The position numbers and the translations under genes are program-made. This document shows, in pieces, positions 27,091-36,049 of a DNA stretch of 64,000 bases. Every line of letters starts with the position of its first letter. Position 1 is the stretch's first letter. Source of the DNA: Sphingomonas sp. OV641 (GTDB lineage: Bacteria > Pseudomonadota > Alphaproteobacteria > Sphingomonadales > Sphingomonadaceae); assembly GCF_900109205.1 (NCBI RefSeq), contig NZ_FNZB01000003.1:186001-250000 (forward strand). Reading direction: 5' to 3'. The notes below the pieces were generated by a model, which saw only the letters and a program-made list of their open reading frames with translations, did no database searches and was not told the DNA's origin.

Positions 27091-27561
27091 GTGGTGGCGT
27101 GGCGCTACCGGATCGCCGGGCGTGCCATGCGGCTTTACTGGAAGGTCGTTCGACCGCGCACGTTCGGCGTGCGCGCGCTGCTGGTCGATGATGCCGGTCG
27201 GATCGCGCTGGTACGGCATCAATATGTCGCCGGATGGTACCTGCCGGGCGGCGGCGTCGACAAGGGCGAGAGCGCGGAGACGGCGATCAGGCGTGAGCTG
27301 CGGGAGGAAGTGGGCCTCTCTGAGGTAATCGTCCGCCGGGTGCAGGGCGTCTATCACAATCGCGGGGAGGGAAAGGACGATCATGTCGTCGTTTTCCTTT
27401 GCGGGGTGACCGATCCGGCATCCATCGTGATTGCCGACCCGCGCGAGATCGCGGAGGTCGGCTGGTTCGCGCCGGACCAACTGCCAGAGGCCGCCACGCC
27501 GGCAACGCGGCGGCGGATCGCCGAACATGCGAAAGGGGCGCAGGGCTGGGGAAACTGGTGA
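27091..27561 (+). CDS. NUDIX hydrolase
   Basis: The 156-aa protein carries a complete Nudix box, GGGVDKGESAETAIRRELREEVGL (GX5EX7REUXEEXGU, about 51-73), which binds Mg and hydrolyses nucleoside diphosphates linked to other groups. The residues before it (VRHQYVAGWYLPGG) are typical of small house-cleaning Nudix enzymes. The substrate is unknown. The GTG start is 2 bases after the helicase stop; translation is therefore probably coupled. A second GTG follows directly, so the exact start could be one codon later. It is convergent with tonB. Confidence 0.88.
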   Translation: MVAWRYRIAGRAMRLYWKVVRPRTFGVRALLVDDAGRIALVRHQYVAGWYLPGGGVDKGESAETAIRRELREEVGLSEVIVRRVQGVYHNRGEGKDDHVVVFLCGVTDPASIVIADPREIAEVGWFAPDQLPEAATPATRRRIAEHAKGAQGWGNW

Positions 27562-27567
27562 GGTTGC

Positions 27568-28377
27568 TTACCAGCTTCGCACGCGGCGCTTGCGGGGCGT
27601 TTCCACCACGTCCACGCTGTCTGCCTCCACCTCCCAGGTGTGATTTTCGACGATCCACGACCTGACCGGCCGTCCGCGTCCATCGCGGGAAGGGCGGAAG
27701 CGGAAGCGCTCGCGGATCAGACGGCAGGTCGTGTCATCCACGGCCGCGTTCCCGCTGGAGCGCGTCACCTCACAGATTGGCACCCGGCCGTCGGTCGCCA
27801 CCATGTAGCGGACGCCCACGGTGCCGGTGAAGCCGGTGACGAACAGCGCCTCTGGCAGATCGGACGTCCGCATCCGGCCACGAAGGAATTCCGGCCCGGT
27901 TTCCTCTCCGCCCCTGCCGCCTGCACCGTCGCCATCGCCGCTGCCGCCGCTGCCGAAGCCGTCGCCAACCCCGCCGGCGCCCGTACCGGGGCCGCGTACC
28001 GGCGCAGAACCCGATGTGGGGTCATGGGCGATATAGGGCTTTGGCGCGGCGATTACGGGCGGGGGTGGCGGCGGCGTGACCACGATCGGCTCTGGCGCGG
28101 CCACCGCAGTCGCACGGCTGCGGATGTTGCGGGCCGAGGCGCGGCCCTCCGCGCGGCTCTTGGCGGCCTGCGGCTCGGGTATGGTGCGCGGCTGCGCGGG
28201 TGGGGGCGGCGGCTCTGCGGAGAAGAGCGTCAGTGTTTCCTCCACGGTGCGGGGAAATGACACGGTGAGTCCGGTGATGAGCGCATAGCCGAGCAGCGCC
28301 TGGACCACGATCGCTGCCAGCGCCGCGAGCGCACGCTCGCGCGTCCAGCGGGGGCGGATCGTCGCAGCATAGGCCAT
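27568..28377 (-). CDS. tonB: TonB family energy transducer
   Basis: The 269-aa protein has an N-terminal membrane anchor (about 15-37), a proline-rich periplasmic spacer (EPPPPPAQPRTIPEP; VTPPPPPPV), a Gly/Asp-rich linker (about 120-160) and a C-terminal TonB domain. That domain has VTGFTGTVGVRYMVATDGRV and CRLIRERFRFRPSRDG, with a conserved cysteine pair. It couples the proton-motive force (through ExbB/ExbD) to outer-membrane receptors. exbBD and a receptor gene are not adjacent, so the partner receptor is unknown; sphingomonads have many. Confidence 0.88.
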   Translation of the reverse strand: MAYAATIRPRWTRERALAALAAIVVQALLGYALITGLTVSFPRTVEETLTLFSAEPPPPPAQPRTIPEPQAAKSRAEGRASARNIRSRATAVAAPEPIVVTPPPPPPVIAAPKPYIAHDPTSGSAPVRGPGTGAGGVGDGFGSGGSGDGDGAGGRGGEETGPEFLRGRMRTSDLPEALFVTGFTGTVGVRYMVATDGRVPICEVTRSSGNAAVDDTTCRLIRERFRFRPSRDGRGRPVRSWIVENHTWEVEADSVDVVETPRKRRVRSW

Positions 28378-28725
28378 GTGCGGCTAAACGCACGGGAGCC
28401 ATGAAGGGGTGCTGGTGGGCGTTGGCGGGGCGATCGCCTTGCCTTGTTTGTCGTGAGCGCTGGGTTCGCCGTGAGCGCTGCCGGACGCGGTCGTGTTCGG
28501 GGCACGTCCTTCGACAAGCTCGATACGGCCGGTGTTGGTAGGCTCAGGCTACAGCCAGGCCTCAGCGGAACCCTCGCTGCTCACTGAGTCGCGTCATTCC
28601 GGCTTGGGTCGGGATCCACTGTTCCGCGGAACGCAACAGCTTGAAGTTTGCGGCTTAGTGGAAGCCGGCATGACGAAAGGCGTTCCCCAAGGCTCTCGCC
28701 TCAGTCGAAGCGGTTCTATGGAGCT
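28378..28725. other. Gene-free stretch with degenerate repeats
   Basis: This 348-bp spacer holds no supported gene. It contains a half-site of the ccttcgacaagctcgatacgg repeat type (28505-28528) and a gtcattccggcttgggtcgg segment (28592-28613) related to other intergenic elements here. It lies upstream of tonB and downstream of the GST gene (both minus strand). No promoter could be assigned with confidence. Confidence 0.5.
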
Positions 28726-29340
28726 TCAGCTACCGTTGCCGGAGATCAACGCGTCGTCGATCTCGCGGGCGCGGATGGCAGCGGGGCGATCCATGATGCG
28801 GGCGAGGTAGCGATCGAATTCGTCCGAGGCAGGAAACGCGCCGAATTGCAGACCCCAGGCGATATGGCTGCCAACATAGACGTCCGCGGCGGTGAATCGC
28901 TCGCCGGCGATATAGGTGCTTGCGGTTACAGCGCCTTTCAGCGCGTCCACGACCCGGTCGAGGGTGCCGTAGCCGACCATGCCCTGCTGTTCGGCGGTGG
29001 GCGCGACGCCGAGTGCGCGATCGGTGGTGGCCGCCTCCAGCGGGCCCGCGGCAAAGAACATCCAGCGATAAAAGGACGCGCGTTCCTCCGCGCGCGGGGC
29101 GAGACCCGCCGCGGGGAAAGTTTCGGCAAGATAGGTGATGATCGCGCCGGCCTCGGTTACCACTTGCCCGCGGTGGATGATGGTGGGCACCTTGGCCATT
29201 GGATTGGCGGCGAGGAAATCATCAGGCTTGGCCGTCCAGTCGACCAGCCGGGTGTCATAGGGCTCGCCGACTTCCTCCAGCATCCAGCGCGCGATCCGGC
29301 CGCGGGACATGGGGTTCGTGTAGAAGATCAAGTCGCTCAT
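28726..29340 (-). CDS. Glutathione S-transferase family protein
   Basis: The 204-aa protein has an N-terminal thioredoxin-like domain (LIFYTNPMSRGRIARWMLEEVG, then NPMAKVPTII and the glutathione-site TEAGAIITYLAE). A C-terminal all-helical domain follows, with TIAGERFTAADVYVGSHI (N-capping motif region, about 141-160). It would conjugate or reduce substrates with glutathione in the cytosol. The residue after SRG suggests a beta- or theta-like class rather than a Cys-type omega enzyme, but this is not certain. GGGAGAGG precedes the ATG. No substrate can be deduced from its neighbours. Confidence 0.88.
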   Translation of the reverse strand: MSDLIFYTNPMSRGRIARWMLEEVGEPYDTRLVDWTAKPDDFLAANPMAKVPTIIHRGQVVTEAGAIITYLAETFPAAGLAPRAEERASFYRWMFFAAGPLEAATTDRALGVAPTAEQQGMVGYGTLDRVVDALKGAVTASTYIAGERFTAADVYVGSHIAWGLQFGAFPASDEFDRYLARIMDRPAAIRAREIDDALISGNGS

Positions 29341-29386
29341 CGTGCCTCTCCCGAGATGTTGCGGATGATTCCAGCGAAGTTCAGCC

Positions 29387-30271
29387 TCACGCGTCGAGGT
29401 GACCGTGGAGGAAGGTGGTGGTGCGTTCCCAGGCGAGATCGGCGGCGGGCTTGTTGTAGCGCGCGGCGGAGGTGTCGTTGTTGAAGGCGTGGTCGACGCC
29501 GGAATAGGTGAACGCCTCCACCGGCTTTCCGGCTGCCTTCAGCGCGGCCACCCAGGGCTCGCCCGTCTGGGCGACACGCGTGTCGGTGCCGGCATAATGC
29601 AGCATCAGCGGCACGCCTATCTTTGCCGCCTCCGACGGCGCGGGCGCGGGGCCATAATAAGATACGCCGGCGTCGATACCGCCGGCCACCGCCATGCGGT
29701 TCACAAAGGCGCCGCCCCAGCAGAAGCCGACGACGCCGACCTTCCCCGAGGCGCGTGACATCCCCCGCGCCTCATCCGCAAAGGCACGCGCCTGGGCGAG
29801 TGCGAGATCATAGTTGACCGCGTTGATCAGCTCGCGCGCCTTGTCCTCGTCGGTTGGCGTGCCGCCCTGCGGGGCGAGCAGATCGGGCGCGATCGCCAGA
29901 AAGCCGGCAAGCGCGATGCGGCGCGCGACATCCTGAATATGCGGGGTGAGGCCGCGGTTTTCATGAATGACGAGGACGGCCCCGAGCCGCGCCGCGGCCG
30001 CTTCCTTCCCCTTGGGCGCGGCGTAATAGGCGCGCGACGGCTGGCCCGCCGCCGTGCCGCTGCGCATCCCGGCATCCAGGCGCTTGTCCGCCGGATCGAC
30101 GATCGCCGCAGCGGCGGGGGAGGCGGCGATCCCCGCGATCAGCGCTTCCGCCGCCACCACCGAGCCGGCCAGCGCCGTCATCTGGCGAAGCAAGGTCCGC
30201 CGATCGCGATGGTCATGGGTGAAGGCGTCATAGAGCTGAACGGCGCGGTCGCGCAGCGAGGGGTCAGTCAC
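29387..30271 (-). CDS. Dienelactone hydrolase family protein, probably exported
   Basis: The 294-aa alpha/beta hydrolase has an N-terminal helical region (about 1-30), a Tat-like or hydrophobic signal (RRTLLRQMTALAGSVVAAEAL, about 24-45) and then the hydrolase domain. The nucleophile is the cysteine in GFCWGG (about 179) instead of serine, and the histidine of the triad lies in VDHAFNND. Dienelactone hydrolases open lactone rings in aromatic catabolism; many homologues are general carboxymethylenebutenolidase-like proteins of unknown substrate. The start is a GTG at 30271, six bases after GGGAGA. The GST gene follows on the same strand 46 bp later, so the pair may be an operon. Confidence 0.85.
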   Translation of the reverse strand: MTDPSLRDRAVQLYDAFTHDHRDRRTLLRQMTALAGSVVAAEALIAGIAASPAAAAIVDPADKRLDAGMRSGTAAGQPSRAYYAAPKGKEAAAARLGAVLVIHENRGLTPHIQDVARRIALAGFLAIAPDLLAPQGGTPTDEDKARELINAVNYDLALAQARAFADEARGMSRASGKVGVVGFCWGGAFVNRMAVAGGIDAGVSYYGPAPAPSEAAKIGVPLMLHYAGTDTRVAQTGEPWVAALKAAGKPVEAFTYSGVDHAFNNDTSAARYNKPAADLAWERTTTFLHGHLDA

Positions 30272-30625
30272 CTGTCTCTCCCGAGTCGCCCCAAGGGCAT
30301 CGGGCGGGAGGCTAGTGCGTGCATTCCCGCGCGGCTAGCGTTCGACCCAGCCGGCCGATCCGCTTCCGAAAGAGGGGGCGAGGTCCAGCTGGAGCGACAC
30401 CGCTGGCTTAGCGGCTCTCACCCTCGCCTTGCCAACTGTTCGCCAACCTTTGCCGGAGAGGTGTTTCAAAGGACGTGAATCAGACTTCAGCCGCTGCGGA
30501 AGGCAGTAGGGATCAGTCGCGACAGTGGCGCCAGCGGCGGAAATGAGGCATAAGGAATCACGGCGAAAATCCGCCAAAGGCGGACCGTCGGCAGACAGGT
30601 TGTGGGGGGCACATGGAGGCTTGCC
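30272..30625. other. Divergent intergenic region with a small hairpin
   Basis: This 354-bp region separates the dienelactone hydrolase (minus strand) from the PRC-barrel gene (plus strand). No gene is supported. Near 30430-30465 lies a degenerate relative of the ccaactgggccccgg repeat seen at both ends of the window. A 6-bp hairpin (tccgcc-aaa-ggcgga) is at 30570-30584. No confident promoter was found. Confidence 0.45.
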
Positions 30626-31009
30626 ATGACACAGATGAACACTGCGACAATGAGAAACCAGACGGCCGCCGACGAGGCGCACCGGCTGATTTCATCCAAC
30701 CGGATCGAGGGAACGCCGGTCTATGATCGACGGGCCGAGAAGATCGGCTCCATCCACTCGCTGATGATCGACAAGCACAGCGGGCAGGTGGAACATGCGG
30801 TGCTTACCTTCGGCGGGTTCCTCGGCTTCGGCTCGCGCGCCTATCCCTTGCCCTGGTCGATGCTGACCTATGCGCCGGATCTGCGCGGCTTTTACCTGGA
30901 ACTGACGCGGGAGGACATCGAGGCCGCACCGTATATGACCCTGGACGAGGCGGACCGGCCGCAATTGTCCAAGGAACCGGTGTACCGGCACTGGGACGAG
31001 TATCTTTGA
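30626..31009 (+). CDS. PRC-barrel domain protein
   Basis: The 127-aa cytosolic protein is a single PRC-barrel: GTPVYDRRAEKIGSIHSLMIDKHSGQVEHAVLTFGGFLGFGSRAYPLPWSML. Similar stand-alone proteins are common in alphaproteobacteria and tend to be stress-induced. The PRC domain is otherwise found in photosynthetic reaction centre H and in RimM. The ATG at 30626 was chosen for GGAGG six bases upstream. It is convergent with the GNAT gene. The role is unknown. Confidence 0.85.
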   Translation: MTQMNTATMRNQTAADEAHRLISSNRIEGTPVYDRRAEKIGSIHSLMIDKHSGQVEHAVLTFGGFLGFGSRAYPLPWSMLTYAPDLRGFYLELTREDIEAAPYMTLDEADRPQLSKEPVYRHWDEYL

Positions 31010-31028
31010 TGCCGCGTGATGCGCCGCG

Positions 31029-31484
31029 CTACAGGGCGAGCGTCATGAAGCGGTTGTGCGGGCTTTCGGGATAGCCGCCGAACACGGGGCCATCGACGAA
31101 GCCCGCCGCTTCGTACATCCGGTTGGCCGGCTCGAACATCGGCGCGGTGCCGGTTTCCAGGCTGACCCGGCGATAGCCACGCGTGCGGGCAAGCGAGACG
31201 AGCTGCGCCAGGATCTGACGCGCAACCCCGCGGCGCAGGTGGCCGGGCGCCGTCCGCATGGACTTTACCTCACCATGATCAGGCGACAGCTCGCGCAGCG
31301 CGCCGATGCCGAGTAGCTCCTCCCCCTCCCATGCGCACCAGAAGCTGATGTCGGCCCGGCGCAGACCCTCCGTGCCCATCGCATGGGCATTGTCCTGCGG
31401 CGTGGTCGCGCGCGCCTCTGCCTGGTGATGCGCGACGAGGGCGATCACCCGTGGATCATCAAGACCGCCCTCGCGCAATTCCAT
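31029..31484 (-). CDS. GNAT family N-acetyltransferase
   Basis: The 151-aa GNAT protein has motif A for acetyl-CoA (MRTAPGHLRRGVARQILAQLV, R-x-x-G-x-A type, about 80-97) and the C-terminal ETGTAPMFEPANRMYEAAGF (about 111-130). The target amine is unknown. It starts within the stop codon of the M14 peptidase gene (ATG sharing one base with TGA), or by the GTG three bases earlier, so it is coupled to it. The operon reads DUF4136 lipoprotein, M14 peptidase, GNAT. Confidence 0.85.
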   Translation of the reverse strand: MELREGGLDDPRVIALVAHHQAEARATTPQDNAHAMGTEGLRRADISFWCAWEGEELLGIGALRELSPDHGEVKSMRTAPGHLRRGVARQILAQLVSLARTRGYRRVSLETGTAPMFEPANRMYEAAGFVDGPVFGGYPESPHNRFMTLAL

Positions 31485-32611
31485 CACAGGTCCCCGATCA
31501 TCTCGCTGAGCACTTCCAGGCAGGCGACGCCGAGCTTCGCAGACCGCTCCGGCGACCAGGCAAAGGCCGCATCGGGATTCGCATCATGGTCCTTGAACGG
31601 CATTTCCAACGTCACGCTGACCGCGCCGAACCGCTCGGCCAGCTGGTTGGTGGACATGGACAGGTTCGCCCGGCCGGGCTGCGACTTTTCATAGCCAAGT
31701 TCCGTCTGGAAATCGGGCGTGTGCGCGGCGAGCCGGCGGCCGAATTCGACGAAGAGGCTGCCACGCTTCTCCGTCCAGGATGGGACGCCTTCGAAGCCGG
31801 CAATGAAGTTCGCGGCGATCGCCTCGTCGCCATGAACGTCCATGGCGAAGGCGACACCGGTTTCATCCATCGCATTGCGGACGTGGAGCACCTCCGGGCT
31901 GCGATCGGGCGTTGGACTGTGCCATTCGCGGTTGAGGTTCACGCCGGCGGCATTGGTGCGCAAATGGCCCCGGCGCGTGCCATCCGGATTCATGTTGGGC
32001 ACCACATGGACGGTTGCGGCCTGGAGCAACGAAGCGGCGGCCGTGCTGGTAAGCCAGTCGAGCGCGCCTTCCATCCACCATTCGGCCATGGATTCGCCCG
32101 GATGCTGGCGCGCGTAGAGCCAGACCGACTTGGGACCGGTGCCGATGTCGAAACAGTCGATCGCCTGGCCGTCGAGCGTGGTGCCGAGCTCGCGATGGCG
32201 CACACCGGGCCGCGCGGCAATCCGCGCGACCAGATCGGCATGCTGCTCCATGGTGTACGGCGCGAAATAGGCGAACCAGACGATTTGCGCGTCACCAACG
32301 GCGGCGGCGTCACCCTGCCAGTCGAATTCCAGCACGCCATCGGCGTAGCGCGTCTCCACGGTGCGCCATGCCTTGCGATCGGTCGACGCACGGGTGCGAT
32401 AGCCGGGCCAGCCGAACGGATAGGCCGAGCCGCCGGCGTTCAGGATGCGGAACGTCAGCCGGCGCCCCGCGACGCCGGCCACCCGGAAATAGAACCATTG
32501 GTAGAAATCGGATTGGTAATCCTTGACGATCTCCAGATCGACACGGTCTCCCTCGATCGCGATCAGGCGGATGTTGCCGCTGTCAAAGGCGGCGTTGATG
32601 CTGAGATTCAT
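31484..32611 (-). CDS. M14-family zinc carboxypeptidase (cytosolic carboxypeptidase-like)
   Basis: The 375-aa protein resembles bacterial members of the cytosolic carboxypeptidase (AGBL/CCP) branch of M14. An N-terminal beta-sandwich ([20 protein letters not shown]) is followed by the peptidase domain with zinc ligands in RQHPGES and the later MDVHGDE, and a catalytic glutamate in [35 protein letters not shown] is a strong M14 block. These enzymes remove C-terminal residues, such as glutamate, from proteins or peptides. No signal peptide is seen. The start overlaps the DUF4136 stop by 4 bp (ATGA). Confidence 0.88.
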   Translation of the reverse strand: MNLSINAAFDSGNIRLIAIEGDRVDLEIVKDYQSDFYQWFYFRVAGVAGRRLTFRILNAGGSAYPFGWPGYRTRASTDRKAWRTVETRYADGVLEFDWQGDAAAVGDAQIVWFAYFAPYTMEQHADLVARIAARPGVRHRELGTTLDGQAIDCFDIGTGPKSVWLYARQHPGESMAEWWMEGALDWLTSTAAASLLQAATVHVVPNMNPDGTRRGHLRTNAAGVNLNREWHSPTPDRSPEVLHVRNAMDETGVAFAMDVHGDEAIAANFIAGFEGVPSWTEKRGSLFVEFGRRLAAHTPDFQTELGYEKSQPGRANLSMSTNQLAERFGAVSVTLEMPFKDHDANPDAAFAWSPERSAKLGVACLEVLSEMIGDL

Positions 32612-33210
32612 GGCACCTCGATAGTGCGACCGCTTTCCCCGGGAAAGCCGTTGAACAGTGCGCGGGCGAGTCGGGCGGCGACCGCGCCGGTATCTGCATC
32701 GGGGGCGCTGAGATCGGTCAACGACTGGGCCTGTCCTTCCCACACAGCATCGGCGCCCTTGCGGATGCGGACGGACAATTCGGTGACGACGCCGGCGCCG
32801 GCGCCCGATCCGCCGACCGGGAAGCTGACCCCGCCGCCAAGCCCGACACCGCCGCCGCCACCGCCGCCGCTGAACCCGCCGCCGCCAACGCCGATCGACA
32901 CGGGCGAGCGGCGCTGCGGCAGCGGCCGGGTGGCGCGGCTGAAGGAAACGGTTGCGAGGAAATCGGGCGCGGCGCCGGGCGCCGGGTTGGTGTAGCCAAG
33001 CCGCAGCAATTCCGTCTGAACCGCGGCGGCATAAGTCTTGTATTCAAGGCTTGCGGTGCCGGTGCCGGTCAGCGGTTCCACCGCGATCGTGCCGCGATCC
33101 GTCATGGCGTTGAAGTGATAGCGCGTGGTCTGCACCGGGAAGCGCGATGGCCCGGTGGCGCAGCCCGCAAGCGCCGCCGCCAAGCCGACGACGATCAAAA
33201 AGCGGCCCAT
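32608..33210 (-). CDS. DUF4136-like lipoprotein
   Basis: The 200-aa precursor has a lipoprotein signal peptide ending LAGC (Cys17) and a DUF4136-type domain ([32 protein letters not shown] end). A glycine-rich low-complexity insert (about 105-135) is unusually long. These proteins are anchored in the outer or inner membrane with no known function. It heads the operon with the M14 peptidase and GNAT genes. Confidence 0.8.
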   Translation of the reverse strand: MGRFLIVVGLAAALAGCATGPSRFPVQTTRYHFNAMTDRGTIAVEPLTGTGTASLEYKTYAAAVQTELLRLGYTNPAPGAAPDFLATVSFSRATRPLPQRRSPVSIGVGGGGFSGGGGGGGVGLGGGVSFPVGGSGAGAGVVTELSVRIRKGADAVWEGQAQSLTDLSAPDADTGAVAARLARALFNGFPGESGRTIEVP

Positions 33211-33270
33211 GACTTATCTCCCAGCGTTCGTTACGGTGATTCAACGCTTGTCTCTGTTGGCGGCTCCGTC

Positions 33271-33299
33271 TTGACTTGCAAGAGCCCTGCCACTAGGCG
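33271..33299 (+). promoter_or_regulatory. Candidate promoter of rpmJ
   Basis: TTGACT (33271-33276) is followed after 17 nt by TAGGCG (33294-33299), 44 nt before the rpmJ start. The -35 box is close to consensus and the -10 box is weak. Confidence 0.45.
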
Positions 33300-33342
33300 C
33301 GCACCCTTTCCGATCACGCATAAAAGTAGAAGCGAATCCGCC

Positions 33343-33468
33343 ATGAAGATCCGCAACAGCCTCAAGTCGCTCAAGGACCGCCACCGCGACAACCGCGTCA
33401 TCCGTCGTCGCGGCCGGACCTATGTCATCAACAAGACGAACCGTCGCTTCAAGGCCCGCCAGGGCTGA
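33343..33468 (+). CDS. rpmJ: 50S ribosomal protein L36, zinc-free type
   Basis: The 41-aa basic protein starts [20 protein letters not shown] and ends [13 protein letters not shown]. It is a typical L36 with no cysteines, so it lacks the zinc ribbon of the classical form (the C-minus type, as in E. coli YkgO). It binds 23S rRNA in the 50S subunit. The ATG at 33343 lies 44 bp after a near-consensus promoter. An interrupted HAD gene starts 5 bp downstream and is probably co-transcribed. Confidence 0.95.
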   Translation: MKIRNSLKSLKDRHRDNRVIRRRGRTYVINKTNRRFKARQG

Positions 33469-33473
33469 TCTTG

Positions 33474-34085
33474 ATGCGGCCGATTGCCGTTGTCTTCGAC
33501 ATCGGCAACGTCCTGTACGATTGGGACCCTCGGGTCCTCTAGCGGCGCCTCATCACCGATGATGAGGCGTTGGACGTTTTCCTGCGCGATGTCTGCTCCA
33601 AGGAGTGGCATTTCCAGCATGACGCCGGCCGTCCCTTCGCGGAGACGTCGGCGGAGCTTTGCGCACGCTTTCCGCAGCATGCGGACCTGATCGCCCAATG
33701 GGGCCCACGGTTCTCGGAACAGATTCCAGGGCCGGTGACAGGCATGCCCGAACTGGTGGCCGAGCTGGACGAGGCCGGCGTACCGCTGTTCGCGATCACC
33801 AATTTCAGCGACGAATTCTTCGTGCCGTTCCGCACGCAGGAAGCGGCGATGTTCGACCGGTTTCGCGACATCGTGGTGTCCGGGGCGGAGCGACTGGTGA
33901 AGCCGGATGCCGCCATTTACCGCCTGGCGCTTGAGCGATTCGGGTTGCAGCCGCACGAGGCGCTGTTCATCGACGACCGGCACGACAATGTGGCCGGCGC
34001 AAAAAAGGTGGGGATGCACGCCGTGCCGTTCAGCGACGCCGCGACGCTGCGCGCCGACCTCACCCGATTCGGCCTGCTGGGCTGA
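33474..34085 (+). pseudogene. HAD-superfamily hydrolase interrupted by an in-frame amber codon
   Basis: The reading frame starting with the ATG at 33474 encodes a 203-residue HAD-IA type hydrolase (VVFDIGNVLYDWDPRVL, then RRLITDDEALDVFL; motif II LFAITNF, motif III KPDAAIY, motif IV LFIDDRHDNVAGA). Codon 23 at 33540-33542 is TAG, at a position where homologues carry a residue such as Tyr, in the conserved WDPR-x-L-Y-RRL block. The frame is open both before and after it. The nucleophile Asp in FDIGN is upstream, so a product started after the stop would lack the active site. This could be a true loss, a sequencing error, or a readthrough codon. Confidence 0.85.
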
Positions 34086-34124
34086 AGGGGGCGCGCCGCG
34101 CGTCGCGGGCGGCCCCCCTCATGA

Positions 34125-35579
34125 TCAGCCGAAGCCCTTCAGTTCATCGCCGATGATGCCGACCACGTGAAGCACGTTGGTGGCGCCCGGCGTGCGGAAG
34201 GGGATGCCGGCCATGATGATCACCCGGTCGCCCGCCTTCACCACGCCCTGACGCAGGGCCATGCGCTTCGCCTTGGCGACCATCTCCTCAAAGGAATCGA
34301 CATCGCGCGTGTGCACGGCATGGGTGCCCCATAGAAGCCCCAGGCGACGCGCGGTGGAAAGCTTCGGCGTCAGTACCAGCAGCGGTACCGACGGGCGCTC
34401 CCGCGCGACGCGGCGCGCGGTGGAGCCGGACGTCGTGAAGCAGATGATCGCCTTGGCGGAGATGGTTGCGGCGATGTTCTTGGCTGCTTCCGCCAGCGCG
34501 TCTGCGGTCGTGGGATCGGGGCGGGTGACGGTGAAGCGGACGCGATCCTCGTACATCGGATCACGCTCCACCGATTCGCCGATGGCGTTCATCATCGCCA
34601 CCGATTCGATCGGCCAATCCCCTGCCGCGCTCTCGGCCGACAGCATGATCGCATCCGCCCCGTCGTAAACGGCAGTGGCGACATCCGAGACCTCCGCGCG
34701 GGTGGGCGAGGGAGACTTGATCATCGATTCAAGCATCTGGGTCGCGACCACCACCGGACGGCCGAGCCGGCGCGACGTTTCCACGATCCGCTTCTGCAAC
34801 GGGGGCACCGTCTGCGGCGGCAGCTCCACGCCAAGATCGCCGCGCGCAACCATGACGCCGTCGCACATCTCCACGATCTCCTCCAGCCGGTCGATCGCGG
34901 CGGGTTTTTCGATCTTCGCGAGCAAGGCCGCCTTGCCGCCGATGAGCTTGCGCGCTTCGGCCAGATCCTCCGGACGTTGCACGAAGGACAGCGCGATCCA
35001 GTCGACGCCCGCCTCGATGGCGAAGGCGAGGTCGGAACGGTCCTTGTCGGTGAGCGCCGCCATGGGCACCACCACGTCCGGCACGTTCAGCCCCTTGTTG
35101 TTGCTGAGTGGGCCGCCGACCTCGACAATGGTGACGATCCGGTCCGCCTCATGCTCGGTGACGCGCAGGACCAGCTTGCCATCGTCCAGCAGCAGCCGGG
35201 CGCCCGGCGTGATCGCCTCGAAGATCTCACGATGCGGCAGTTCGACACGGGTCGCATCGCCGGGCGCGGGATCGCGATCGAGCACGAAGGTGGCGCCATG
35301 GGCGAGCTGAATCCGCCCTTCGGCGAAGCGCCCGACGCGAAGCTTGGGGCCCTGAAGATCCGCCAGAATGGTGGTGGGGCGGCCGTGGCTCTTCTCCAGC
35401 GCGCGGATCGCCTGGATGACCGCGACCTTCGAGGCCTGGTCGCCGTGGCTCATGTTGATGCGAAACGCATCGGCGCCTGCCTCGAACAGCCGGGAGATCA
35501 TATCCGGCGTGCTGCTGGCCGGGCCCAATGTGGCGAGCACGCGCACCTTGCGGCTGCGGGGGGTGATCGCTCGTGCCAT
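34125..35579 (-). CDS. pyk: Pyruvate kinase
   Basis: The 484-aa enzyme starts MARAITPRSRKVRVLATLGPASS. The barrel has FRINMSHGD, DLQGPKLRVG, AKIEKPAAI and the catalytic VMVARGDLGVELP (about 232-244) with TQMLESM. The C-terminal domain has ICFTTSGSTARRVARERP and the usual nucleotide-binding HTRDVDSFEEMV. It converts PEP and ADP to pyruvate and ATP. The ATG at 35579 was preferred to one 30 bp upstream because it begins at the conserved N-terminus. It is convergent with the HAD gene and divergent from DUF1244. Confidence 0.95.
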   Translation of the reverse strand: MARAITPRSRKVRVLATLGPASSTPDMISRLFEAGADAFRINMSHGDQASKVAVIQAIRALEKSHGRPTTILADLQGPKLRVGRFAEGRIQLAHGATFVLDRDPAPGDATRVELPHREIFEAITPGARLLLDDGKLVLRVTEHEADRIVTIVEVGGPLSNNKGLNVPDVVVPMAALTDKDRSDLAFAIEAGVDWIALSFVQRPEDLAEARKLIGGKAALLAKIEKPAAIDRLEEIVEMCDGVMVARGDLGVELPPQTVPPLQKRIVETSRRLGRPVVVATQMLESMIKSPSPTRAEVSDVATAVYDGADAIMLSAESAAGDWPIESVAMMNAIGESVERDPMYEDRVRFTVTRPDPTTADALAEAAKNIAATISAKAIICFTTSGSTARRVARERPSVPLLVLTPKLSTARRLGLLWGTHAVHTRDVDSFEEMVAKAKRMALRQGVVKAGDRVIIMAGIPFRTPGATNVLHVVGIIGDELKGFG

Positions 35580-35648
35580 GTAATCGGTTTCCTCGCTTTG
35601 CCCGCGCACGCCTACTGCCTATCTGCCAGTGATCAACCTCTGGAGACG

Positions 35649-35945
35649 ATGATGGACCCGATCGATGCGATCGACGACGCGACGGCGGCTGCTGCATTCC
35701 GCCGGCTGGTGCACCACCTGCGGCACCGGACCGACGCGCAGAACGTCGATTTGATGGGGCTGGCTGGGTTCTGTCGCAACTGCCTGTCCGATTGGGTGAG
35801 CGAAGCGGGCGGCGTGCCGAAGGATGCGGCGCGCGAGGCGATCTACGGCATGCCCTATGCCGAGTGGAAGGCGGAGCATCAGGGCGAGGCGACTCCCGAG
35901 CAGCTGAGGCGCATGGAGGAAAGTGTCGCGAAAAACGCGCGCTGA
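35649..35945 (+). CDS. DUF1244 domain protein
   Basis: The 98-aa protein belongs to DUF1244, with the diagnostic NVDLMGLAGFCRNCLSDWV (about 33-51), two nearby cysteines and a histidine-rich preceding helix (HHLRHR). It is short, cytosolic and alphaproteobacterial or gammaproteobacterial in distribution. No function is established. The start at 35649 follows TGGAGACG; a second ATG directly follows it. It lies divergent from pyk by 69 bp. Confidence 0.82.
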   Translation: MMDPIDAIDDATAAAAFRRLVHHLRHRTDAQNVDLMGLAGFCRNCLSDWVSEAGGVPKDAAREAIYGMPYAEWKAEHQGEATPEQLRRMEESVAKNAR

Positions 35946-36049
35946 TTTCCTGTCGGGCCGCTTGTCCTGGGTGCGGCCCATCTTCTACTCACCTCCCACA
36001 ACGAAAAGAGCGCGGCGAACGTCGCCGGCGCGATCACGGGGGGTAGGCG

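Noticed and set aside
34086..34124. Terminator between the HAD gene and pyk
   Set aside because: There is a GC-rich imperfect hairpin but no T tract on either strand.
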